A DNA stretch of 21,493 bases from a virus, in IMG/VR virus record IMGVR_UViG_3300001850_000337, positions 1 through 21,493 of that record. One strand, 5' to 3'. Under the pieces are notes generated by a model. It did not search any database, had not been told where the DNA came from, and saw nothing but the letters and a program-made list of their open reading frames with translations. The translations under genes were made by a program, and so were the position numbers. Positions 1 to 7,118 of this stretch are shown here, one piece after another (within the stretch, counting starts at the first letter, position 1; each line of letters opens with the position of its first letter).

Positions 1-463
1 CAACCCCAACGTTATTAACTATTTCTGTTTGAATCCATGTGCTTAACTCATTGGAGTCTCCCCATCTAATACTGACTGAATCCCCTTGCCTTATTTTGCT
101 TGAATTATCATAAAAAACCGCTCTAGTTAAAACGATAAAAGGAAAAGCTGAGGTGTAGGTATATATTCCGTTATGTTGACTTGAAATTTGATTTTTAATT
201 AAAACAAAAGACCCGATAGGAGGTAATACTCCATCGATATTAAATACTCCACTGGTGTTTAAAGTTAAGGTAGCTCCTACGCCATTAACGCCATTATTGT
301 AAACAGCTATGATGTTTGAAGTGCTGGCAGCATAACACACAGGGATATCAGTAATTACAGGAACAGCAACACCTTTGGAATTACCGATTAATGTATAATT
401 TGGATCGCATAGTATTCTTCCTGAAACCGGAGAGATAAAATTGTATAAAACGTTGGATTTCAA
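1..463 (-). CDS. Phage tail fibre/collar-like protein, N-terminal part (runs off the left edge)
   Basis: The frame stays open from a TTG at 463 to the window edge, about 154 residues, with no stop. A TTG start is chosen because a GGGGGG tract lies 6 bases upstream, an in-frame stop lies about 10 codons further up, and no in-frame ATG follows. The protein contains the series TSNIIAVYNNG-VNGVGATLT-IDGV-GSFVLIKNQ-NGIYTYT-VLTRAVFYD. I recognise this as a repeat-type domain common in phage tail fibre and collar proteins (consensus YxNGxxGVGATLT ... GDxVLVKxQ ... NGIY). The start lies one base after the preceding structural gene, so it is probably the next gene of the same late operon. Its likely role is in distal tail or host-recognition structure. 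The C-terminus, which would decide fibre versus collar, is missing. Confidence 0.72.
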   Translation of the reverse strand, partial: MKSNVLYNFISPVSGRILCDPNYTLIGNSKGVAVPVITDIPVCYAASTSNIIAVYNNGVNGVGATLTLNTSGVFNIDGVLPPIGSFVLIKNQISSQHNGIYTYTSAFPFIVLTRAVFYDNSSKIRQGDSVSIRWGDSNELSTWIQTEIVNNVGV

Positions 464-464
464 C

Positions 465-806
465 TTACGCCCCCCAATTAAAACTGTTTAATTTGTTTAC
501 AAGTTGATTATTGGGTAGAACTTGATTTGTATCCGGATCAATATAAGGTGTAGGCAAACGTGGATTAATTACCGGTCTTGGATCATTTTTTACTATTGGT
601 GGTCTATTCTGTTCTTGCGGAACATCCAAATAAGGTTTGCCAACCATAAGACCAGTCCATACAAGGTTATCGCCTCGCCATTCCATCTGTTTTACCAAGT
701 CTTTACGATTAAAAGTAAAACCGCTGTCATCGCACTCACCTAAAGCCGCTGGATTTTTAGGATCAATAACAACATATTTACTTTTCCATTTACTAGTCCA
801 ACTCAT
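465..806 (-). CDS. Small phage virion-module protein with CDxSGF motif
   Basis: This 113-residue protein carries ECDDSGFTFNRKDLVKQMEWRGDNLVW near residues 24-50, followed by a proline-rich tail. The pattern 'C-D-x-S/C-G-F ... L/M-V-x-x-W-x-G-x-x-V' is one I recognise from small proteins encoded beside head-tail genes in many podovirus-like phages. Those often have a CxxC pair; here only one cysteine remains, so zinc binding is doubtful. The ATG overlaps the stop of the adaptor gene by 4 bases (ATGA), indicating translational coupling. The function of this family is not known to me, and a minor structural or assembly role is inferred only from position. Confidence 0.7.
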   Translation of the reverse strand: MSWTSKWKSKYVVIDPKNPAALGECDDSGFTFNRKDLVKQMEWRGDNLVWTGLMVGKPYLDVPQEQNRPPIVKNDPRPVINPRLPTPYIDPDTNQVLPNNQLVNKLNSFNWGA

Positions 807-1855
807 GAATAGTACCCTTTGCTATAATCAGGTGAAATTCTTAAAGGCGTTGTTTCCGCATCTTCAGCGGCAGCTAAATTGAATGCTTTTTCGTATTCAC
901 TCTGCATGATGGAAGCGGTTTGAGGAGCGTATTTTAAAGCCATATAATAAGCTACTCCCCACACCATAGCAGGATAAAAAAGCGATGGAATTTGAAGCGA
1001 ATTAGTAAACGCCCCTACATCCTGCATCATCTTTGTAAAAGTGTATTGCATACAATTGTATTGATTGGTAGGAACTGGCCATATATTTAAAACTGGCGTA
1101 ATCTGGCGATCAAAATAAAAAACACTAGGTCTTCCCTGTAAATTCTTATTGGGATAAGTATAATATTCGTATCTACTTACGTTTGAAATAGGCATATCAA
1201 GAACATTATTATTAAAATAAAGTTCTCTTAAAGATAGTTGAGCTCCGCCTGTTTCTCTGATTCTATAAGCTCTTGCATTTACAGGCGTCGGGACATCGAT
1301 CCATACAGTAACGCCATCAGTAAAAGTTTGTGCAGGGATAATATGCAAGACGTTCCAGTTTAAATTATCAACAGAGATTTCCAGCAATAATGTGTAATCT
1401 CTTGTAACAGATGATTGCACTCCTATAAAATTAATTTGCTGCGTAACTCCAGCTCCGTAATCATAGGAAATATTGCCATTATTCCCTGCGTCACAAACTG
1501 TTTGAGGATCACCATCAAAAGCATTCAAGGCTATTCCTCCATTAGAAGCTGTTGCAGTTCCATCTAGTTGACGGGTGGAAGTTCTTAAATTTAATTGAAT
1601 GATATCACTTACTACGTCTGTTAAAGTGTACTGTCCTTTGTTTGGAGTTAAAGCTAGATAAGTTGATTGCAACGTCCAGAGGTTGACACTTTTATTCATC
1701 CATTCCAGAAGAAGAAAATTTATACTATTTCTAGCCGCAAGTAACTTTTGCGCCTCAACAAACTCTCCTAAAATACCAATTCTTTCAAACGCCTCTCTAA
1801 TAATAACTTCAACTTCTATAACCTGAAAAGTATATCTTCCTGAAGTAGTAGGCAT
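803..1855 (-). CDS. Head-tail adaptor (P22 gp4/T7 gp11-like) with inserted galactose-binding-like domain
   Basis: The N-terminus (residues 15-92: IIREAFERIGILG, INFLLLEWMNKSVNLW, then YTLTDVVSDIIQLNLR) matches the helical adaptor proteins that sit under the portal in podovirus-like phages and close the head-tail joint. The C-terminal half (about 225-345) resumes that family with RPSVFYFDRQITP, LNIWPVP and a helical tail with YMALKYAP. Between them, about residues 98-217 form a beta-rich block: NAFDGDP, then SYDYGAG, LEISVDNLNW, ARAYRIRETGG and LSLRELYFNN. This resembles F5/8-type C (discoidin) or galactose-binding-like jelly-roll domains. An adaptor of this type without the insert would be about 200-230 residues. 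Neighbours are other virion genes on both sides. The adaptor assignment is good; the insertion's fold and any sugar binding are inference. Confidence 0.75.
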   Translation of the reverse strand: MPTTSGRYTFQVIEVEVIIREAFERIGILGEFVEAQKLLAARNSINFLLLEWMNKSVNLWTLQSTYLALTPNKGQYTLTDVVSDIIQLNLRTSTRQLDGTATASNGGIALNAFDGDPQTVCDAGNNGNISYDYGAGVTQQINFIGVQSSVTRDYTLLLEISVDNLNWNVLHIIPAQTFTDGVTVWIDVPTPVNARAYRIRETGGAQLSLRELYFNNNVLDMPISNVSRYEYYTYPNKNLQGRPSVFYFDRQITPVLNIWPVPTNQYNCMQYTFTKMMQDVGAFTNSLQIPSLFYPAMVWGVAYYMALKYAPQTASIMQSEYEKAFNLAAAEDAETTPLRISPDYSKGYYS

Positions 1856-1864
1856 ATTTTACCA

Positions 1865-2095
1865 TTAATTAAATTTTCTTAAAGTTTCTGCTAAATTAGC
1901 TCTTTTTCTAGTTAAAGGATTTTTGGAGTGAGTCGCTTTTTCCAATTTTGATTCTGGTATTTTTTTATCCTGCGCCACTCCTAAAGCTTTATGTAAAGCT
2001 CCTTTGGTTTCTGGGTTGATAGCTTTTTGAATCCATTGTTTGGGTTTAGCCTGTTTTTCTATCATTGCATTTCTTGTTGCTCTACTACGTGCCAT
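1865..2095 (-). CDS. Small basic phage protein of the WI..AI..PGAL type
   Basis: This 76-residue, Lys/Arg-rich protein contains WIQKAINPETKGALHKALG, then KKIPESKLEKA, and ends in RKRANLAETLRKFN. The order 'WIxxAI-x-x-GAL-xxxLGV-x-x-x-x-IPxxKL-x-KA ... RRAxLAxTLxKxx' is a layout I recognise from small proteins found among head-tail genes of environmental phages. Their role is unknown to me. A ribosome binding site (AGGTAGG) precedes the ATG. It sits between the paralogous structural proteins and the adaptor. The strong positive charge is compatible with DNA contact inside the virion, but that is inference. Confidence 0.65.
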   Translation of the reverse strand: MARSRATRNAMIEKQAKPKQWIQKAINPETKGALHKALGVAQDKKIPESKLEKATHSKNPLTRKRANLAETLRKFN

Positions 2096-2114
2096 AATCC
2101 TACCTTTTTGTTAA

Positions 2115-2783
2115 TTAAGTTTGTAAAAACACAAAATCAAAAGTATCGGTTAAAGGAGTTCCCGAACTATTGATTTTTAATAAAATAAAATTGGTGATAT
2201 TTTGATAATTGGCAATCTGTGAACTTGTTTGATTAATTAATCCAGTTAACGGAAACAGATTACCTAACTGAGAATCAAAAGTTAAAAAACTGGTATTGAT
2301 CTGATCAAGCGTTTGGAAAACAGAATAATCAATATTAGTAACTCCTGTTGGAGGAAATATTATTGATAATGAGTAATTAATTGTTGTAGTTCCTGTGTTT
2401 ACTACAAATAACGGCAAATATCCTACATCACCTGTCCCTACACTTACACCATTTGCTGCTCCATCAATATGAACGGAAGTAATAACATCAAAATGCACAG
2501 TTCCATATACAGTATTGTTATTTGGTCCACTTATTGTATCGGTAACAGGAGCATTATTTTGAAAACCATTGATAACAAAAGTTCTCGCACTTAGGTTATT
2601 TAACGAAGAAATGGAAACTGATCTGATCAAATTGTAATTGATAAAAGAAATCTGTGATGGAACGATACTAGGATCGCTTAATGTTCCATTTAATAACAAT
2701 AAACCAGCAGACGCTATATCCTGTAAGGAGCATACAGCTGATTTGTCAACGATTGGCCATGTTAATTTAGTAAAAATAGCCAT
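2115..2783 (-). CDS. Beta-rich virion protein, second member of a tandem paralogous pair
   Basis: This 222-residue protein has no signal peptide or membrane segment. It shares a clear core with the gene just upstream: RSVSISSLNNLSARTFVING, NAPVTDTISGPNNNTVYG, then FDVITSVHIDGAANGVSVGTG. The core resembles a family of structural proteins in marine and environmental podovirus-like phages that carry 'LTSxxNLSxxxFTIxGTxxxGxxxTExIxGPNxxTVxS'. Decoration, head-tail or tail-tube roles have all been suggested for such proteins; I cannot choose between them. A GGGGA ribosome binding site precedes the ATG. The C-terminal third (from about residue 140) diverges from its partner. Confidence 0.68.
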   Translation of the reverse strand: MAIFTKLTWPIVDKSAVCSLQDIASAGLLLLNGTLSDPSIVPSQISFINYNLIRSVSISSLNNLSARTFVINGFQNNAPVTDTISGPNNNTVYGTVHFDVITSVHIDGAANGVSVGTGDVGYLPLFVVNTGTTTINYSLSIIFPPTGVTNIDYSVFQTLDQINTSFLTFDSQLGNLFPLTGLINQTSSQIANYQNITNFILLKINSSGTPLTDTFDFVFLQT

Positions 2784-2792
2784 GATTCCCCG

Positions 2793-3479
2793 TTAAATTT
2801 GAATGAAATTTAGTTTTATAGGAACGTTTATTGACAACGCTGATGTTCCAAGTTGAATTACAAAAGATGAATAAACGGGATTGGGAGTAAGGTTTGTTCC
2901 TGTATAAGTAGAGGTATAGACAAGTTGAGCTAAAGCTGTAAGAGCTCTTACAGTAAATAAATTATAGTTATTTACCACCATATTCAGAAATGTCTCGCCA
3001 TTATTGGCTATATTGTCTATTGTTCCGAATATTGCCATGGAATTATCATTACCATCTGTAGCTAGTGTTAAAGTGTAATTAATAATATCTCTTTCAAGAT
3101 TAACGGCAATTAGTGGAAAAAATCCTTTCCATCCTGTCCCGATACTTATTCCATTTACCGCTCCATTAACACTAATAGAAATAATCGTGTCAAAAACTTC
3201 TGTTGAATAAACAGTGTTAGCATTTGGTCCTGCTATATTTTCAGTAATAGGAACACCATTTTGTGTACCATTAATAGTAAATTGCCGAGCTGATAAATTA
3301 TTTGCAGAAGTTAGAGAGAGTTGCCTGCTGTATCCTTTTTCAATAAAAGAAAGCTGTCCGTTAACCAAGTTAACAAGGTTACCATTTAAAACAAGAGAGC
3401 CGGTTCCTGCTAGTGTCTGCAACAGACAGACATCTGTTGTATTACCAACGGGAAAACTGTAACTGAATGATCTAGCCAT
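2793..3479 (-). CDS. Beta-rich virion protein, first member of a tandem paralogous pair
   Basis: This 228-residue protein lies directly downstream of the capsid gene. Residues 50-120 hold the same core as the next gene: RQLSLTSANNLSARQFTING, GVPITENIAGPNANTVYS, FDTIISISVNGAVNGISIGTG. The N-termini also align (PVGNTTDVCLLQTLAGTGSLVLNG against PIVDKSAVCSLQDIASAGLLLLNG), including a shared cysteine. The pair therefore arose by gene duplication, followed by considerable divergence. The position after the major capsid gene suggests an abundant head or tail structural protein. The ribosome binding site is weak, so translation may depend on the upstream capsid message. Confidence 0.68.
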   Translation of the reverse strand: MARSFSYSFPVGNTTDVCLLQTLAGTGSLVLNGNLVNLVNGQLSFIEKGYSRQLSLTSANNLSARQFTINGTQNGVPITENIAGPNANTVYSTEVFDTIISISVNGAVNGISIGTGWKGFFPLIAVNLERDIINYTLTLATDGNDNSMAIFGTIDNIANNGETFLNMVVNNYNLFTVRALTALAQLVYTSTYTGTNLTPNPVYSSFVIQLGTSALSINVPIKLNFIQI

Positions 3480-3502
3480 AAAAATCTAAAAATATATATT
3501 GT

Positions 3503-3532
3503 AATGGTAGGTCATTAAAACGACCTACCATT
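3503..3532. repeat. Perfect 11-bp stem-loop after the major capsid gene
   Basis: AATGGTAGGTC and its exact complement flank an 8-base loop, starting 7 bases past the capsid stop codon on the minus strand. A T-rich stretch follows, but not immediately after the stem, so it is not a textbook intrinsic terminator. It is more likely a partial terminator, a processing site or a 3' stabiliser that sets capsid mRNA above downstream genes. Confidence 0.75.
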
Positions 3533-3538
3533 GTTAAA

Positions 3539-4444
3539 TTAAACTCCCGGTGAGCCAAAAACAGCACGGCAGTTTGAAACGCCAAAAGAATAACGTTCTG
3601 TAGCCTTGGCCATCACGTTGTCAGTTGGATAATCAACATAAGTATCAGTTTCAACTGGAGTTCTCTGGAAGTGTTTTAATCCATCTTCCGCATCAGTTAA
3701 AACAAACCAAGCAGTAGGTGAAGTTAAAAACTGATTAATTCTATAACCCTCTGGGATGTAGTCATTATGATATAAAGCATTGATATCGTTGTTTGCTACA
3801 TCAACACGGAAAGCAGAATTTAGAAGACGGGAAGCAGAAAATTGCAACTCTCTTGGTAAAATCATTTTCTTAGCCATTGTTTGAGACAGAATACCGCTTT
3901 GCATTGGGAATTTCTGAATCATCATTATAGCCTGCTCCACACCGGCTTCACTAAAATCAACTGAAGCATTACCAGCAAGGGAGTTGGAAAAAGTGCCGCC
4001 GTCAATCGGGTGAGCAGTAGAGCAGACTGATTGACCATCCCCAATAGGATAAGCTGCATTAAATGCGTTATTGAGTATGTTTGCTCCAAGAATGTTTTTA
4101 GTAACTCTTAAGGAATTACGAAGAGATTTTGCCTGTTCTGGAAATTGGGATTGATAAAGATTATCTTCCACAGCTTCTTTTGTAATTGTAAAGCTTAAAC
4201 CAACTCTTTTGTGAATGTAATTAGTTACAATCCTTTGACCCATCGAATCACTGGCAATAGGTTGTCCCTCTGCTTTGATATCAGCTGCGCCGAGGTATTT
4301 CATCTCAACTTCAATTTCCTGATATTTGTCGGATTGATAAGTTTTAAATATCTCTGTCCATTGTTCAGGATATGTTGGATATTGCCCAAAAACTGCCTTT
4401 AGACCAGGGCGTAGTAACTGAGCAATTTGACCGGTATTAATCAT
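3539..4444 (-). CDS. Major capsid protein (HK97 fold, Mu gpT-like group)
   Basis: This 301-residue protein forms the icosahedral shell. The whole length follows a capsid family common in environmental tailed phages and related to the Mu gpT-like major head domain. The signature order is LRPGLKAVFGQ near residues 12-22, EMKYLGAADIKAEGQPI near 47-63, SFTITKEAVEDNLY near 83-96, AHPIDGGTFSN near 142-152, KKMILPRELQFSASRLL near 188-204, and a C-terminal DGLKHFQRTP ... ATERYSFGVSNCRAVFGSPG. No N-terminal cleavable delta region is obvious, which fits the separate scaffold-like gene upstream. A strong ribosome binding site (AGAGGAA) lies 7 bases before the ATG. It follows the decoration-like gene and is followed by a perfect hairpin, as expected for a highly expressed gene. 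Confidence 0.9.
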   Translation of the reverse strand: MINTGQIAQLLRPGLKAVFGQYPTYPEQWTEIFKTYQSDKYQEIEVEMKYLGAADIKAEGQPIASDSMGQRIVTNYIHKRVGLSFTITKEAVEDNLYQSQFPEQAKSLRNSLRVTKNILGANILNNAFNAAYPIGDGQSVCSTAHPIDGGTFSNSLAGNASVDFSEAGVEQAIMMIQKFPMQSGILSQTMAKKMILPRELQFSASRLLNSAFRVDVANNDINALYHNDYIPEGYRINQFLTSPTAWFVLTDAEDGLKHFQRTPVETDTYVDYPTDNVMAKATERYSFGVSNCRAVFGSPGV

Positions 4445-4466
4445 ATAGTTATTCCTCTTTTTTTAA

Positions 4467-5246
4467 TTATGCTGGGGTATTACCAAGGTTTCCAACCCTG
4501 TAAACATGGTTGTTAATGACAACTCTTACGTTCAGGAATTGACGGGCAGTAGTGCCATCAGTTTCATAAATATAGTTGTTAGGGTCTTGTACATAACCGA
4601 TAGCTTTTAAAGGCAACGTAGCAAGCAACCTGTTGGTTCCGGCAGTACCTACCATATTTAAATAGATAGCTGATTGTCCTGTTCTGGTTGATCCAGCAGT
4701 AGGATTGTTAGGGGATAGATTTGCCCCGCCTCCTCCTAGTCCAAAAGCAAAATTCTGACCCATGTAGGCAAGAATTGCCGCTTGATTGGTAGTACCTCCA
4801 AAACGTGCATCATCAGCTACGTTGGTAGCAGTAGATACTTGAATATTCCAAACCATATCAGGATCATCAATAACAAAGGCTTTTATATATGTACCGGGCA
4901 TTACTTGAGTTGCCGCTGGCCAATAAGCTGATTTTATTAGATTGTTAGTTGCGGTATTTGTTGAAAAATATTCACAACCCATAAAAACACCAAGTACTGG
5001 GGCTATTTCGTTGGCAACAGTTGCATTATCTATTGGATATCTTGCTATTGTAGGAATAGCAGATGTAGTCGTTGCCGCAACAGTATTCCAGATAACAGGA
5101 TCGCCTGTAAAAATTGATGTAGCATAAGTTGTAGCTCCATCAGCACTTGCATAGATATAATATTCATTTACTTTTTCGGTCCAACTTCCACCGCTAATAG
5201 ATGAAATAGGCTGTAGACCAAAAGGAGCATTGACTCCGTAAGACAT
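4467..5246 (-). CDS. Capsid decoration-like structural protein
   Basis: This 259-residue protein opens with MSYGVNAPFGLQPISSISGGSW. The opening 'xNAPFGLxPxxxxxGxxW' is one I recognise from structural proteins encoded next to the major capsid gene in many environmental podovirus-like phages. The rest is rich in Ala, Thr, Asn and Gly with no membrane segment, including a glycine-rich stretch near residues 170-178 and a beta-rich C-terminus (RQFLNVRVVINNHVYRVG). It lies 22 bases upstream of the capsid gene in the same operon and has an AGAGG ribosome binding site. A capsid decoration or minor head role is inferred. It is the first gene after the hairpin-containing leader. Confidence 0.7.
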   Translation of the reverse strand: MSYGVNAPFGLQPISSISGGSWTEKVNEYYIYASADGATTYATSIFTGDPVIWNTVAATTTSAIPTIARYPIDNATVANEIAPVLGVFMGCEYFSTNTATNNLIKSAYWPAATQVMPGTYIKAFVIDDPDMVWNIQVSTATNVADDARFGGTTNQAAILAYMGQNFAFGLGGGGANLSPNNPTAGSTRTGQSAIYLNMVGTAGTNRLLATLPLKAIGYVQDPNNYIYETDGTTARQFLNVRVVINNHVYRVGNLGNTPA

Positions 5247-5290
5247 AAAAACCTCTAAAATTTGTTAAAAAAAACATTAATTAACATCTT

Positions 5291-5476
5291 TTAGGATAAG
5301 AAAGCCAAAACCCTGCAAACGCTTTTAAGTTGCGTAGAAACTTTTATGATTTTTAAAATCTTTTTAAGGTAAGATAAGAAAACCCAGTTAGACGTTTTAA
5401 AGTCTCGCCTGACTGAAAACATCCTTTTTTTAGGTTAAGGAAAACCCAGAGATACGCTTTTAAGTTGCGTAGAAAC
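5291..5476 (-). repeat. Three imperfect tandem hairpin repeats in the leader of the capsid genes
   Basis: The 284-base gap 5247-5530 has no gene. It holds three units at about 5291-5341, 5365-5415 and 5430-5476 (plus-strand layout). Each has an A-rich part (AGG.TAAG...AAAACCC) followed by a small hairpin with a T4A2-like loop. Hairpin arms are ACGC/GCGT (5319-5335), AGAC/GTCT (5390-5405) and ACGC/GCGT (5454-5470). Units 1 and 3 share an identical core, ACGCTTTTAAGTTGCGTAG. The middle unit has different arms that still pair. If transcribed from the candidate promoter at 5491-5499, the repeats form most of the 5' untranslated leader of the decoration and capsid genes. Their function is unknown. 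Confidence 0.75.
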
Positions 5477-5490
5477 CTGTATTAATAATT

Positions 5491-5499
5491 AGTATATCA
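5491..5499 (-). promoter_or_regulatory. Candidate extended -10 promoter for the decoration/capsid genes
   Basis: Read on the minus strand, TG-A-TATACT gives an extended -10 element inside ATGTGATATACT. There is no good -35 box, which is normal for extended -10 promoters. The octamer TGTGATAT is repeated in the candidate portal promoter at 11479-11487. The predicted start near 5484 puts the three hairpins in the leader. AT-rich sequence makes chance matches common. Confidence 0.45.
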
Positions 5500-5530
5500 C
5501 ATTTTTTAAATTTGATTTTTTTTTGTTAAA

Positions 5531-6685
5531 TCAAACAGACATAATCACAACAGTTGCTCCATTAGGGACGGATGATACAAGTTCACCGCTTGCATCTACA
5601 ATGGAAATAGTAACATAACCAGCTTCTCTAACCGTCCAGAAACCATGAGAAACCAAAGGTAGCGGGCCTCCTGTAGTCCCTAGTGTTATAACAACGCCGT
5701 AATTGTTTACATTTGATAACGGAGTTGTAAAGTTTATTGTATAAACTCCATTTGAGCCGGTTATAGTAGAAACATTAGATGATCCCTCTATGGTAATATC
5801 ATTTGATTCTCCTGTTATAATATCAGTAAAAGTACACCAGACCTTAGGGGTTAACGGATTATTAAAAGTTTCCGTTACTGTAAGATTACCATTAACAACC
5901 ATATTTCCGTTAGTGTCTACAGTAACATTATTAAGAATTACATACCCCTCACCATCACTGGTTAAAAGTACACTTCCGTCTGGCTCGTTTGTTGTAATTT
6001 CCAATCCATTTATCAATACGTTGCCTATTTGTGCTGAAACAAGACCGGATAAATTATCGTTCAAATTAATTAATGGATTGTCAGTTATTCCATCGGGATT
6101 AATAATGTTTATATTATTCCCCGCTACCAACCGTCTTGTCTGCCATGTTAAAGGAGAGGTATTTTGTATAACCGGAAAACCCGTTGTAGCGACATTATTA
6201 AGGTTGCTAATTGATGTTGGTAGCTGAAGATTGATTGTTGCGCCGGGTGGAGTAACAGCTCCGTTGGTTATAGTAATGGTGTTGTCAGAACTTTCAATAT
6301 TAAACGATGTTATTCCGTTATAACCTCCAAGAAAGGGAATAATACGCCAACCACCGGCAGAAGTGGTGTTGTCTATTAATTTGAGATCAACAATTACACC
6401 GGAATTGACAGTATATAATAATGTTCCGTCACTTTTATTCACGATAAAATTATAAGCGGATATATTGCTGAACAAAACATCTACACCCTCCGAGGCAAGG
6501 GTTGCATCAGGCAAAGTAATAACATATCCGTCTTGGGTGGTAGTAATTTCATTATAACCAGCCGCAGCTATGAACGTATCAAAAGAGGTAGCCCATCCTA
6601 AAGTTATATTACCAGTCAACTCGATCAACTGGTAAGGATACTGTGATGGGTAACTGGTGTTTGTTGAAAAAATGGTATAAGACAT
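5531..6685 (-). CDS. Beta-rich phage fibre-like structural protein
   Basis: This 384-residue protein has a composition typical of fibre or spike proteins: rich in Thr, Asn, Val, Ile and Gly, with no cysteine-rich, membrane or signal segment. Residues 145-260 repeat short beta motifs (SSDNTITITNGAVTPPGATINLQL, RRLVAGNNINIINPDGITDNPLINLNDNLSG, and NGLEITTNEPDGSVLLTSDGEGYV). The C-terminal third (from about 280) looks like a globular beta domain. It sits 3 bases after the YRW-motif gene and is the last gene before the hairpin leader. Placement of a fibre-like gene between scaffold and capsid is unusual, so a head fibre attached to the capsid is a reasonable alternative to a tail fibre. No catalytic motif is visible. 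Confidence 0.6.
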   Translation of the reverse strand: MSYTIFSTNTSYPSQYPYQLIELTGNITLGWATSFDTFIAAAGYNEITTTQDGYVITLPDATLASEGVDVLFSNISAYNFIVNKSDGTLLYTVNSGVIVDLKLIDNTTSAGGWRIIPFLGGYNGITSFNIESSDNTITITNGAVTPPGATINLQLPTSISNLNNVATTGFPVIQNTSPLTWQTRRLVAGNNINIINPDGITDNPLINLNDNLSGLVSAQIGNVLINGLEITTNEPDGSVLLTSDGEGYVILNNVTVDTNGNMVVNGNLTVTETFNNPLTPKVWCTFTDIITGESNDITIEGSSNVSTITGSNGVYTINFTTPLSNVNNYGVVITLGTTGGPLPLVSHGFWTVREAGYVTISIVDASGELVSSVPNGATVVIMSV

Positions 6686-6687
6686 AT

Positions 6688-7116
6688 TTAAAAACTGTTT
6701 ATAGAGTTTAACGGTTTTGAAAAACTACCGATGTCATTACTAACTCCTCTAAGGGATTTTATTCTATCGTCATTAAACTTGTTAAATACTCTGGTAGCGT
6801 TTTTGCAGTATTCTTCTGGGCGTTCCATAAGTATTACGTCCTTATAACAGATGAATTGCTGATTTAACGGATTACGTCCCAATGGATCAAAACTAAATCC
6901 CGGAGCTCTATCTGCTTTTACAACTGTCCATCCTTTAGCTGCCATTTCTTCAACTCTATGATTTTCAGCTCCTTTTATACCGGTATTTACCCATCTATAA
7001 GAATATCCGTCTTTTTTTACTCCGGGAGGAATAGCAAGAGGACTAGTGTATTCAGTATCATATACCTCTCTCATCTCATGGGTTCTTGTTTCAATTTCTC
7101 TATTATTACGTGTCAT
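6688..7116 (-). CDS. Phage YRW-motif protein, unknown function
   Basis: This 142-residue protein contains SPLAIPPGVKKDGYSYRWVNTGIKG at residues 25-49, followed by AENHRVEEMAAKGWTVVKADRAPG. The order 'L.IP......Y.YRWV......N......GW..V.A...P' is a layout I recognise from small proteins near capsid genes of podovirus-like phages. I do not know their function. The second half contains PEEYCKNATRVFNKF. A clear AGAGAGG ribosome binding site lies inside the end of the scaffold gene, only a few bases before the ATG, so the two are probably translated together. A head-assembly or minor virion role is inferred from position only. Confidence 0.62.
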   Translation of the reverse strand: MTRNNREIETRTHEMREVYDTEYTSPLAIPPGVKKDGYSYRWVNTGIKGAENHRVEEMAAKGWTVVKADRAPGFSFDPLGRNPLNQQFICYKDVILMERPEEYCKNATRVFNKFNDDRIKSLRGVSNDIGSFSKPLNSINSF

Positions 7117-7118
7117 GA

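Noticed and set aside
3214-3462. Plus-strand frame of 82 codons opposite the 228-residue protein
   Set aside because: Antisense to a gene supported by its paralogue, with no ribosome binding site.
3503-3532. Calling the post-capsid hairpin a definite terminator
   Set aside because: No T-run follows the stem directly on the minus strand, and the next gene is only 24 bases downstream and co-oriented.
4467-5246. Taking the 259-residue protein as the major capsid protein
   Set aside because: The 301-residue neighbour matches the HK97-type capsid signature along its whole length; this one matches the adjacent accessory structural family.
5291-5476. CRISPR-like array from three repeated units
   Set aside because: Only three imperfect units, unequal spacing, related sequence in the 'spacers' and no cas genes. 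The hairpin and position fit an mRNA leader better.
5790-6227. Open plus-strand frame of 145 codons opposite the fibre-like gene
   Set aside because: It is antisense to a well-supported gene, has no ribosome binding site or family resemblance, and its composition is what an antisense frame of a Thr/Asn/Val-rich gene gives.
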